NCBI RefSeq assembly: GCF_027744825.2
Contig: NC_071345.1
Span: forward strand, 12,478,501-12,542,500
DNA: 64,000 nt
Direction of reading: 5' to 3'
Source: Synchiropus splendidus
Lineage: Eukaryota > Chordata > Actinopteri > Syngnathiformes > Callionymidae
Made by a program: the position numbers and the translations under genes. Of this stretch, positions 51,186 to 62,162 are shown one piece after another; position 1 is the stretch's first letter, and each line of letters opens with the position of its first letter. Below the pieces are notes generated by a model. That model was not told where the DNA came from and searched no databases. It worked only from the letters and a program-made list of their open reading frames with translations.

Positions 51186-54100
51186 ATGGTGAAGCCAAAG
51201 TATAAGGGGAAAAGCTCCATAAACCCCTCGACATCCAGTTCCAACCCCGGTGAGCTAATCGCCGTTAGCCTCACAGTTTGTTTATACGTGGTTGTTCCCC
51301 GTACGTGACAGTAGTTGTATCGTAACGTTGAATTGAGATTAAATATGACAATCTATGGCATTATAGACACATAACTAATTCACATTAATGTACCTGTAAA
51401 GCAATTCAATGGCAATGTTAGTGTCGTCCAGGAAAACTAACCCGGGCAGTGTAATAACGTAGGTTTTCAGGCGTGAATTGTTCAGTATGTGCATTTCTTT
51501 TACTCCAACAGATCGTGTCAAGGGAGCTGGTGGTCAAAACATGAGGGACCGAGCCACGATAAAGCGTCTGAATATGTACAGACAAAAGCAGAGATGGTAC
51601 CGTCATAACTTTTTCTGCTTGGGTTATTTGTTAGTATTATTTAATTTCAAGTGGTACTTATGTTTCTGTGTTCTTTCCCAGCGATAAACGAGGAAAGGTC
51701 ATCAGACCACTACAGTACCAGTCAACGGTTGCTTCAGGCACGGTAGCCAGAGTTGAACCCAATATCAAATGGTTCGGTAGGTAACATTGTTATATTTGTG
51801 CAGCGATTGGTTGATTGATGAGTGTGGATAACGGGAAGTGTTTCAAACCTTCTAGCAAATACTCGTGTGATCAAGCAGTCGTCCCTCCAGAAGTTCCAGG
51901 ATGAGATGAATGCCGTGCAGAAGGATCCCTATCGTGTCGTGATGAGGCAAAGCAAACTCCCCATGTCCCTCTTGCATGATAAAGTTAAAGCTCATGTGAG
52001 TAGTTTCAGAAATAGAAATCCCCGTCTTTGTCTGTGGAGTAGCTGATGTTGGCTCCCCACTGCACAACTTGCAATGACAGCAAGCTTTACCAATGACTGT
52101 GTGTTGGTAAAAGTCTCAGTCTCAATAGCTGCTTGCTCTTTTTCAAATCTTCCAAGAACAATCTGCGCAGATATTACTGATGTTCAAAGCAGTGAATTGA
52201 CAGGTGTTGTGCTTTAATTTTATTAAAATACAAAAAACAGCAGCTTAACAAATTCCAATCTTTGAACTGGTCTTGAATAATATATAAATTGAGGGAAAGC
52301 ATCTATTTAAAATGTTATTTTTCTCAGTAAACCGTGATCTTGACTGGCTGACTGTGAGCAATGGCTTATCAGTGCATGTGGTCTGAACAGTTATTAACAA
52401 AGAATAGATTCATATTTCTTGGCAACACAATTTCTTCCAGAACTCCAAGGTTCACATTCTGGACACTGAAGGCTTTGAGACCACATTTGGACCGAAAGCG
52501 CAGCGGAAAAGGCCCAATCTGATGGTGGAGGATGTGAAGGACCTGCTGGAGCAGGCCGAGGCCTCAGCATTGAGTTACAATGCAGAGAAAGACACAGACC
52601 TTGTGACTGAGGACACCGGAGTCCGGTAAGACTCTTCAAAATCCGGTATGATTTTTCAGCAAAGCTAAGGGATTTATCCCACAGGGAGGAAGCACGTGAA
52701 GAAATCTTCAAGAAGGGTCAGTCGAAGAGAATCTGGGGAGAACTCTACAAGGTATACATTTGTTGTTTATCATCATCATCCCTTATTAAGAAACTGACAG
52801 CTATGGTGTGTCTCTCTAGGTCATTGATTCATCTGACGTTGTCATCCAAGTCCTGGATGCTCGTGACCCCATGGGAACCCGTTCCAAGAGCATAGAGCAA
52901 TACATAAAGAAGGAGAAATCCTGGAAACATCTGATCTTCGTCCTGAACAAGTGTGATCTGATCCCCACATGGGTCACCGTAAGACTTTTTGCTCGTGTAT
53001 TGGAAATGACTGTCAGTTGTTTCTGTGGCTAAAGTGGCATTTCTCAACCAGAAACGGTGGGTGGCAGTTCTCTCCCAGGAGTATCCCACACTGGCCTTCC
53101 ACGCCAGTCTCACCAACTCATTCGGCAAAGGATCCCTGATTCAGCTGCTGCGACAGTTTGGAAAGGTAGACTAACCAGGGGTTTGAGCTCACCTGGCGAG
53201 ACATCGTGCTGACGTGTTGACAGAGAAATACCCAGAGTCGTACTGATCCAAAACAAACAACTTGGTGCCATCCACATCACCTCTAGCTCAACGCATCACA
53301 TGTAAAGATTTACACTCTTATAGTCTCGTCGAAACCGCATCAGATGGCAGAGTCGCCCTGACGCGTGACGGATGGACGTCCAGGGTCGCAGAGTTGTATG
53401 TCACCATAACATCTCACTTCATCACATGTGCTGTACACACTGCCATTTTGTTTTATGTTGTATGCTCAGATCATTGTTTAAACGGACACAACAGAAGTGT
53501 GAAAAGAAACCCGTTGCACTTTATGATTGCTGTGTGTTTGTGTGTGTACACATTTTATCTTTATTTTTTGAGAAAATGGTCTAAAACCGGGTTGTTTTGA
53601 AGCAAATAATTTTGACTCAATTTATTCTCTGAATGATCAATATCTTCTGATGAGCATATGCAGCAACTTGATTTTACTTCTCTTCTTTAGATTTTTATAT
53701 GTGTGGGGTATAATATCTCTTTGTATCGTAATAGCGTTATATCATGATAATATTGTATCGTGACCCAAGTATTGTGATGCACATCGTATCGCCAGGTTCG
53801 TCGCCAATACTCAGCCCTAGATTTGATGTATAGTTCGACCGAATGAATAATAATTCTTAAACCCTGCAGCTCCACACAGACAAGAAACAGATCAGCGTTG
53901 GTTTCATCGGGTACCCCAATGTTGGCAAGAGCTCCGTCATCAACACCCTGCGGTCAAAGAAAGTCTGCAACGTGGCGCCATTGGCTGGAGAAACAAAGGT
54001 AGAGCATAGAGTCATGGCATTTCCAATTCTCCCACTGTGGGATGAATGGAGGATATCTACTCAAACTAATTCTGATTTAAATTTTAGGTCTGGCAGTACA

Positions 54101-57100
54101 TTACCTTGATGAGACGCATCTTCCTCATCGACTGCCCCGGTGTGGTCTATCCTTCAGAAGACAGTGAGACTGATATCGTCCTCAAAGGAGTGGTGAGTCG
54201 TCGCTAAACGTTTTCTGCTAGATCTGGATCTGCTCAACACGTACTGTAACTGCTGCTCTCCCCTTCATAAAGGTTCAAGTTGAGAAAATCAAAAACCCAG
54301 AGGAGCACATCGCAGCAGTTCTGGAACGCGCCAAACCGGAGTATATTCAAAAGACGTACCGAATTCCCACTTGGAGCTCCGCTGAAGACTTTCTGGAGAA
54401 ACTGGCGTTTCGCAGTGGGAAGCTTCTAAAGGTCTGTTATTGGTCCTCAGTGGACATTCAGTTCCAACTTGTGAGACTTCTGTTTACATCCCGGTCATGT
54501 TTCAAACTGAAGTCCACGGGGACTGCAAATACTTTGTTGATAAACTAGATTGACAACAGGGCATGTTGATATAGTGTACTGCGAAGATCAGTGTCCACAC
54601 TTTGCCCTTCATCTGGCTCGCTAGTGGAGATTATAAATGTCAAGACTGAATCTGGAAAATTCCTTAAAATTGATGTAAGTTAGAGAGAAGCCAGTGAAAG
54701 ATGGTAGAGCCAAATTCAGACTGTCTCCTGTGTTAGTCTGTGGTGAAGGAGGACAAATATTTTGAAGCTAGTCACAGAAAAGCCTAAAATTATTTAAACA
54801 TTCTTTGATAAAAATTTAAATAAAACTATCAATGACTGTATTTTGCAGAGCTTAACACATGAGAGTTGGGTGATAGTTTAACACATCTGATCTTGGTACA
54901 TCAAGTAAAAGGACATTTATGAGAGTCATGTGTTGTTAAACGTCTTGTTTCTGCCCCTGTGCAGGGAGGTGAACCAGATCTGGCCACAGTCTCCAAAATG
55001 GTGCTCAATGATTGGCAGCGAGGACGAATACCGTTCTTTGTGAAACCTCCTGGGCCAGAGGGGGATCAGGAGGTAAGGCTCGCTCCTCTGTTCTGTTTAC
55101 TATACTGGTCCTCTAGTTGTGCTGATCATGCATTTGGTTGTAGGAAAAGCAGTTGGTGCCAAACCAGTCTTCAGAGGAAGTGGAGGAAATGCAGGAAGAA
55201 GCAACTGAGTTAGATGAATCCCAGGACCAGAATCAGAGGCAGAAGGAGCAGGTTCAGAAGATCCTGTCCAACGTTCGCCAGAACTTTGGCAAGATCAACG
55301 TGGCACCGGAGTTCAACGAAGAGGACATGGTTCCTGTGGAGATGCCCGACCTGAACTTGTCCGACTTCTCCGACTCCGAGGGAGACGCCGAAGAAGACGA
55401 GGACGAGGAGCCAGAGAGAACAGCCGGAGACAGCCAGGGAGAGTCTCCAAACCCTGAAGCCACAACCGATGGCAACACCAAGAAGAGTTCGCGGGAAGTG
55501 ATCCGCGAGCTGGATGACAAGATTGCCAAGTACAAGCAGTTCTTGGACCGGGCCAAGCTGAAGCGCTTCTCGACAATCAGGTCCGTGAAATCCAGTGCAT
55601 AGTTTCTAATCTGCTTAAGTTACTATTACGCTTACACTGGTGACCTTCTTTTTCACAGGATACCAAAGGCGTTTTCGGACAAAATATTGGCGGATAAGTC
55701 TAAGAACCAGTGCAGAAAAGGTAAATACTTGAGTGATTAGAAACATCTGTCTTCGTCTGTCATGTTGAATGGTACCATCTGTTCTCCAGCCTACCCTGAT
55801 CACAAGGCAGGGTCTCGCTCTCGTCTTGTGCTTTCTCCACCAACTTTGTTATGCAGGGACTAAACTTCAAGGCAGTTGCGTTGTCGATTGAATGCCTAGT
55901 ATTTTGTGTTAAATAAACCAGACAGGAGACGGTAGTCAACAACAAGTGACGTTAGAGCTGCGACTAGCGGCGATTCGGCAGCGAGTCAACCTGTCACCAA
56001 CTACGACTTAACTATAAGTTGAATAGTCAGCAACTTGTCTTGATTATAGTGTTGTAAATAGTATGTAAATTGTTGAAAAAACTTAGTGTTGGAAACATCA
56101 TTTGAATTTTAATTGTTCAAACTGTGGTGTAAATAATGTGTTCTTTATGAAATGGTCCCATGCTGTTGACATTTTGGTGATGTTCCTGAAGCCTCAGCTT
56201 ACTAGGAAGAGAGCGATAACATCACAACTCTTGGACTTATCAACCCAACATTGACTTATTAAAGTCGATTACTAACTAACTTTTCATTACACAAAATTGA
56301 GCTGATATCCAAGCTTTATTAAAAAGGTGTTACACAGGCAATTTTATAGCAAAAAATCTTACCGTGGACAAAAGAAAGATTTGGCTCTCCCTGTTCTCAG
56401 ATCAGTTGTACTGTCTGGTGATCAGATGTACTGGATGGGGATGAGCGATATGGACAAAAAAAAAGATATCACGATAAATGTACATTTTGGTGACAATTAT
56501 CATGATAAATACATTTTCATTCTATTCCATGTGTTGTACACCACAGTCTCTCTTGAAACTGTTTTATGATGAAAGTTATGAGTGGAGTTTGTCTCCCATG
56601 TCGTGGTCTCGTCATGTTCATGTGTGAAGGTCCAATGCAGCGAGTGTGCCACGTGTTTATCGAATTTAGCATGAGATGCAGAATTGTCATCGCAGAGATT
56701 GTTTTTGTTGTTATATCGTGTACAATATTATACAATATTATATAAGTTATCGCCCATCCCTAGCACTGGAGCAATCCCACATGGGGTCATGACTCACTGC
56801 TGATATTTGTTTCACTTAGTCTCAGCTCAGAAGGCTCAAAAGAGGGCAGCTGAAGAAGAGGGGTCCAGCCAGAACCACAAACTCTCATCCAAAGAGGTAA
56901 AAGATTCGGACCTGCCAAAAGTGGTCAAACTAACATCGTCAATAAATGTCTAAAAACCTCGCTCTGTGTTTACAGAAAAGGGCGTTGGATCGGGCCGCGA
57001 GGACCAAGAAAGTCGGCGTTCGCTATTATGACACACATAATGTGAAAAACAAGAATAGAAATAAGAAGATAGACGCCCAATCACAAACAGCCGACCGAAG

Positions 57101-57125
57101 AAAAGCAAAGAGAGCGAAGCACTGA
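51186..57125 (+). CDS. gnl2: Nucleolar GTP-binding protein 2 (GNL2/NGP1/Nog2 family), complete, 16 exons
   Basis: This nucleolar GTPase takes part in maturation and export of the pre-60S ribosomal subunit. Exons: 51186-51249, 51512-51596, 51682-51776, 51856-51995, 52441-52625, 52685-52751, 52820-52978, 53052-53165, 53870-53998, 54088-54192, 54273-54431, 54965-55072, 55144-55580, 55659-55720, 56820-56896, 56976-57125; 711 aa (human 731). The GTPase is circularly permuted as expected: DARDP (225-229), G4 NKCD (255-258), G5-like HASLT (282-286), then G1 GYPNVGKS (317-324) and G3 DCPG (361-364). The N-terminal NGP1 domain ([19 protein letters not shown]-type basic stretch, [17 protein letters not shown]) is intact. 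Exon 13 encodes a long acidic low-complexity region and exons 15-16 a Lys/Arg-rich tail with [18 protein letters not shown], likely nucleolar targeting and rRNA contact. Introns 8 and 14 hold hAT and MITE relics. It converges on the first dnali1 copy. Confidence 0.97.
53230..53820 (+). mobile_element. hAT transposon relic in gnl2 intron 8
   Basis: [20 protein letters not shown] and YVTITSHFI (53340-53427) match the ALTTDGWTSR...YLTVTAHYI region of hAT transposases with a ZBED-type layout. The right part (GTATCGTGACCCAAGTATTG to CAGCCCTAG, 53753-53820) is typical of a fish hAT 3' end. The transposase is only a fragment. Confidence 0.55.
56436..56762. mobile_element. MITE in gnl2 intron 14
   Basis: GGGGATGAGCGATATGGAC (437-455) and the inverted right end TTATCGCCCATCCCTAG (56747-56763) form terminal repeats. 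The interior is AT-rich with ATCACGATAAA and ATCATGATAAA motifs. No coding capacity. Confidence 0.6.
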
Positions 57126-57144
57126 CAAGCATCATGGCTAAACT

Positions 57145-57150
57145 GTTTAA
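57145..57150 (-). terminator. Candidate ATTAAA poly(A) signal of dnali1 copy A
   Basis: TTTAAT on plus (ATTAAA on minus) lies about 200 bp past the copy A stop and 20 bp after the gnl2 stop, inside the gnl2 3' UTR. Confidence 0.4.
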
Positions 57151-57292
57151 TATAACACTCAAAGTACAGCACAGGAGAGCGGGAGGTTGTTGCAATGAAA
57201 TCACATCCATATCTGCCTCCACCTCCAACTGCTTGCATTCATTCATCTGGACTCTTGATGTTCAAGAGAGGATTTGTCTGGCCATTAAGAGA

Positions 57293-57298
57293 AATAAA
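57293..57298 (+). terminator. gnl2: Poly(A) signal AATAAA of gnl2
   Basis: It lies 168 bp past the gnl2 stop and only 54 bp before the last codon of convergent dnali1 copy A. Confidence 0.6.
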
Positions 57299-57351
57299 AT
57301 ATTACAGCGTCACAGTGATGATGCTCAAGAAAGAATGCAACCGTGTTTCCA

Positions 57352-60300
57352 TTAGGTCTTTGGTGTGACGATCATTTCCAGCTGAGTCTGTGAAACCGAT
57401 CAGAACGTCAGCACTCGTTTTTGGTTACATTGGTGCATTCGATTAAACTCACCGTGAGATCGTCCTTGGCCGTTTTCAAGAACTGGATCTCATCTCTGTG
57501 GTTATTTTCCCTCAAGTATCGTCTCTCTTTCCCTTTCCTCTCCGTTTCCTCACATTTGAATTTTTGCTCCTTCACCTTCTGTTTCAGCTCCTTCACCTCG
57601 TTCTCCAAGTCCAGGATCTAGCGGTGGGACATATGATGAGGTGTACATTTATGGTCATTGCTGTACTTCTGACATATCAGAAGCGAATCATTGTTGCACA
57701 AACAATCCCAGAGTGTGAGCTCACACTTGTCAGGCTGTCTCTACTTATAAAAGTCTATTTGTTTTGAAGAATTTCCACTTACTTTACTAAGTAAAAGTTT
57801 GTGTGCGGTGTAATTTAGGATGTATTTCTGGCCCCCAACCCGAAGAAACAGTAATGGAATAAATATACATCCCGTTATTTATTTTCAAAGTATTAACTTT
57901 CAAACTAAGTTTTCATAAATATCCTAGAAATGGTCATTTTATTGGTTATATCAGCGGTAACAGCATCTTTCGTCATTTTGTTAGCTATGAGCGTTTCCTG
58001 TTTATGAAACAACGGAGGTCTCTGCTGGACTGTAGTTCTATTTGCCCATCAAGATAGTATTTTTGCTTTGTTTTGATTGGAAAAAAATAGTTTGAATCAC
58101 TGCTTCCGAGAACAAATATTTATCACCTGAACCCATTCTCTCATCACATCTAGATGAACTAAACAAGCTGCTTACTCTTTGCTCGACGTCCGTCTTGTCC
58201 CTCTTGGCCTTCAGCGCTTTCCGGACGGCAAAAGCAACACTGCTCTCGTAGAGAGTGTGATAGGCAGCCATGGTGAGTTGGATCTCATTCCTGACCCTCA
58301 ACAGGAGCAGCCCTCTCTCAGCACAGTTGATGGTCACCTGCCTGATCAGCTCATCTGACATCAAAAGAAGACAAGGTGTCTGTATCGCCAGCTTTTTAAA
58401 ATGCAGAACCCCAGCTCGCTCTACTCAGAGCCTCTTGACCACAACCTTTTTTTTTTTTTTTATTAACAATTTACTAAACAAGAGAATAGAACATCATCAT
58501 CAAACCTTAAATAAGAATATTCTTATAAACATATAGATGATATAAAGAATATACAGTAGGTCACTACAAATATGAAGTTAACTTAAGACAATAATATCGA
58601 AGAGAAAAAAAATAAACATCGTGCCCACGATTGCCAACATGTCGGAAAGCTACTATAATTGAATCTGTGTTGCTGTTCTTGGATCTAAAGTTGAACAATG
58701 TTTCGGGTCCTTCTCAAAGGTACGTCACACCAAACACTATGTGACTGTTTTAAAGTCAACGGTGCGACAGCATTTGTAGTCTCAGAGCGTTTCTAGTAAC
58801 ACTTCTCCTGTTGAAAAAGTTACACGTTTTGTCAATCATAGTCCCGATTCCACCTTGCTTGCTGCTATTCACTCACTCAGAAGGACCCAGAGACGGCGAT
58901 GCTCAAATCTTTTCTTATTTCTAATATACAGTGGAACCTCGGTTTTCGAACATCCCGGATTTCGAACAAATCGGAGTTCGAACAAAAAATTCAAGATTTT
59001 TTTGCTTCGGATTTCGAACGAAAATCCCTAACTCGGACGCCTGACTGTTTTTTCTTCATATTGAGGTGTAAAACCTTTCCTGCCTCCGCACTGGACCAGT
59101 GTCACAGGGGAGGTGCTCGCTCTCCACACCTCCGAGGCTGGAGCGCTCACTCCAGGGTTTGATGTCCTGTTGTGGGCTGGAGCTGGGACAGGGATGAGGC
59201 GAGTCTGGGACAGAGCGTTACTTGGTTTATGACTTTGTCACAGCCAAACTGCACAGAAGCGCACATTCAGAGCTGGACACGCACCGGGCACCTCTTCACT
59301 TCTGGAGAGACGTCAGTCACTGGGCAACCCCTCCCACATGCAGCGGCCACACACATAGAGGAACAGCGCACCTGCAGCAGACACTCTACATTCACTCCTA
59401 CAAAAGCCTATTTTAAGGCTTGGAACGCATTATTTCTTTTTCCATTAATTGTAATGGGAAAAATCGATTCAAATTTCGAACAAATCGCTTCTCGAACGGC
59501 CGTCTGGAACAGATTGTGGTCAAGAACCAAGGTACCACCGTACTTCTGATCCGCCAGTTGACTTTCACCACTCTCCCCCAGGTGGTCAAGATACATTTTT
59601 TATCGTTTTGGGAACTAGCAACCACTCGTGATGCGTCAAGTCGCTATATTGCATTTGGTACAGTATAAATGCGTCTTCAGACTGTGAGATCAAAGTTAAG
59701 CAGGCTTGTTGAAAGGCAAACAATAGGATATCAACAATCAGTGGAGGCGATCTTGTTTTTGGAGTCCATCACTCAAATAGAGTTCTCACCAAAACACTGC
59801 GTGTAGAGATCCCTCCGTGCCGGACACAAGCCCGTCTCTTTCGCCTGTCTCAGCTGCAGCTTAGCGTTCAGCTGCTCCTCCAGACTCATGACGTCTGGCC
59901 TGGTGCAGGGTGTGGTGGAAACCTTGAGCAGCCACAGCTGATTCCCTTCCTTCCATTCCCTGCCGTTAACAGAGGCTCAGTAAAACAACAACGGGGGTTG
60001 AACAGCGAGTGGAGGTGTCTGTGTTTACTTGGGCGGGAAGATGTAATTGAGAATCTCCTCGTTCTCCTTGAAGGCTCCTTCAGAGGCAGTTTTGGGTTTG
60101 GGTGGCGGAGGTACGGGAGAGAGGGTGGAAGAAGGTGGGTCGGGCTTCATTTTCGAAGGACGTCGAGAGTCCTGGACAGACAGTGTTTGGTTTATGTCTG
60201 CACTCATGAGGTTTTACTGATGCTTTTGACTTCTTTTATCATGTGACCAGAACCTATTCATTGTTAAACACTGGCTAGAGATGACACTACCCCGGGAAAT

Positions 60301-60500
60301 GTTTGCTCATATAGTCCACTTCTACATTTCTCTGATTCAGTTTTTCGTTAGAATTTTATGACACGTAATGTAGATTGACTGACCAATAACAAACTTCAGA
60401 ATGCTTTTCTTACCTTTGGGCTCTTCAAATCTGTGGTCTTGGTGACCAACATGGCCGTGCCATATTTCAGGAGAGACTCACCCGGCGTTATAGATGCCAT
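57352..60500 (-). CDS. dnali1: Axonemal dynein light intermediate polypeptide 1, diverged tandem copy A, 6 exons
   Basis: DNALI1 is the light intermediate chain (p28 type) of inner-arm dyneins in motile cilia and sperm flagella. Exons (minus): 60500-60414, 60171-60029, 59959-59790, 58354-58176, 57617-57453, 57387-57352; 259 aa. The order is a proline-rich N-terminus (LSPVPPPPKPK), ENEEILNYIFPP, EWKEGNQLW, the core DELIRQVTINCAERGLLLLR, and a C-terminal coiled coil ending TQLEMIVTPKT. An open frame runs through the exon 5 donor to 57408, but the donor ACG|GTGAGT and a homologous last exon show that splicing is the right reading. Compared with copy B it has diverged in the N-terminus (MASITPGESLLKYG) and coiled coil (YLRENNHRDEIQFLK). 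Intron 3 is 1.4 kb and holds a Tigger-like MITE. The intact frame argues against a pseudogene. Confidence 0.92.
58929..59540. mobile_element. pogo/Tigger-like nonautonomous DNA transposon in intron 3 of dnali1 copy A
   Basis: The left end CAGTGGAACCTCGGTTTTCG and the reverse complement of the right end CGGTGGTACCTTGGTTCTTG are terminal inverted repeats of the TcMar-Tigger style. They are flanked by TA target-site duplications (58927-58928 and 59541-59542). Subterminal repeats of TTCGAAC occur at both ends. The interior open frames have no recognisable transposase. Confidence 0.7.
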
Positions 60501-60572
60501 CTTGTTTCAAGAACAGTCTGAACACACGTTCAAGCATGAAAACAACTATCAATTCAAGATACACTTTCAATA

Positions 60573-60585
60573 GTTCATGGCAAAC
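60573..60585 (+). promoter_or_regulatory. Degenerate X-box-like motif upstream of dnali1 copy A
   Basis: GTTCATGGCAAAC keeps the CATGGCAA core of an RFX X-box but has a shortened left half and a changed right end. It lies 73-85 bp before the copy A start codon, the position matching the better site of copy B. Confidence 0.35.
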
Positions 60586-61889
60586 GTACTTTTGTGAAGA
60601 GAAGGTGTTTGAATTTCAAAAGTTCAAGTACATTTAAAATGTGATTCCATACCTCTGGATAGCAGAGAGGGGTAGCTAGCTAAGCTAACACGGGAAGTAG
60701 CCTAGCTAATTTGTGTTGTGTCCTCTTGCTAAGTGGCAAACAATAACTGCTTAAATTAAGCCCAACCAACTCCTTATTTTAATACTTTTTTTATTGTTAT
60801 GTCACTTTTGTTTTGCTTCTTTATGACCTCACATCCTCCTTTGTTATAAATGACAAATATTTCGTCGCAACCAAGTCACCAGATCCGATCCCTTTAGTCT
60901 GGAGTCTCTAATAAAGGACTGTAGAGTCCTTTTACACTTTAAATGTAGGCAGCTCCACAAGACAGAGAAGGCCATTGTTGTCTCAGTGAGGCGACTCATT
61001 GGATCTGAATTTGCTCACCACCGTTCGCCATCATCTCCGTGAAGACAGTCACAGTTGAGATAAGGCACAAACATTTTGACACCATGACATCATGGTGACC
61101 TCGGTTATACATTTAAAGTGTGGGCTCCACGTGAATAATACTTTTTAATGATGAAAGATACTATAAAATTGAAAGGTGACACTTAAATTATAACAAAGTG
61201 AGTGGTCAAAGGTGCGTCACATAAGTGTTTGAACTCTCGCATACGCATTACCATGAACAAGTGTGTTGAATTGGGAAAGACAATGAACCACAATATCATT
61301 TTTGTTTGAGCAACTAAAAACTGAAAACGTTTAAAATTAAAACAAAGTCATAACTACTTCTACTTACGTGGATGTCGGAGTGGCAGCTTTTTTTTTTGTT
61401 TGTTTGTTTTTTGTGTTTGTTTTTGGTTTGTTTTTTTAATCCAAGGTTGAGTCACTGCGGCAGCAGGAGCTCCTAGGCCCAGGCTTCCATCCCTCCAGAA
61501 ACCTCCAACTCTGAAGGACTGCAAAGGTTGTTCTCCAAAGTGATCAACCTGCTATAATTTGACTCGCTTCCTGATGATTTAAGCTGTGAACCCGGAGATC
61601 AGTACCACGTACACCTCCCACTACCTGATATGGGTACACAACATCCTCCGTGACCAGCTCCACAAGCAGATGTAAAACATAATACTATGTTATTATTACT
61701 TATTACTTTTAATAATGTGTCGTTATTAAAATAAATGCTGGTGCACGAATAGACAGTACCTCTCTGTTTGCATAGTTTACTCTCTGTATACACAAATGAA
61801 TATTTGTGTTCCATTGAGAACATATTCTAATAAATATATGCCGTCTGCAGGTGAAATGTGGGGAACGCAAGGAAAAGACAAAAGCAAAC
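60586..61889. other. Spacer between the tandem dnali1 copies
   Basis: About 1.3 kb of non-coding DNA between the copy A promoter and the copy B 3' end. A T/G-rich run lies at 61389-61438. No leftover exon of a third copy was seen. Confidence 0.55.
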
Positions 61890-61895
61890 TTTATT
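61890..61895 (-). terminator. Candidate poly(A) signal of dnali1 copy B
   Basis: TTTATT on plus (AATAAA on minus) lies 270 bp past the copy B stop, beyond a TA microsatellite (61959-62000) that would be transcribed in the 3' UTR. Confidence 0.45.
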
Positions 61896-61955
61896 CATCA
61901 TATAATGGAACGATCATGGGTTATTAACAGTGAAACAATAAAGGGGAAAAGCAAA

Positions 61956-61958
<3 letters not shown>

Positions 61959-62001
<43 letters not shown>
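61959..62001. repeat. (TA)n microsatellite downstream of dnali1 copy B
   Basis: About 21 TA units, between the copy B stop and its candidate poly(A) signal. Confidence 0.95.
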
Positions 62002-62004
<3 letters not shown>

Positions 62005-62162
62005 AGCAATGAAATGTTTCAATATTAGCTTATATTTAATTATATTTCCCAGTGTTGCCTTTTGCCTAATGCAGCTGGAAATTTGGAAATATGTTATCTT
62101 TTAACACGTTTAATGGCTTGAATGTTTTGGTCGAGAAACCAGAAAGATGTGCCTATTGAGAG

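Noticed and set aside
55254..55576. Two minus-strand open frames of 100 and 87 aa
   Set aside because: Antisense to the acidic exon 13 of gnl2; serine- and arginine-rich shadows of GA-rich codons.
57408..57617. Longer C-terminus for dnali1 copy A by reading through the exon 5 donor
   Set aside because: A good donor and a homologous last exon (TQLEMIVTPKT) exist, and copy B shows the same pattern; the read-through residues match no DNALI1.
59172..59549. 125-aa plus-strand open frame
   Set aside because: It lies inside the Tigger-like MITE and contains no transposase motif.
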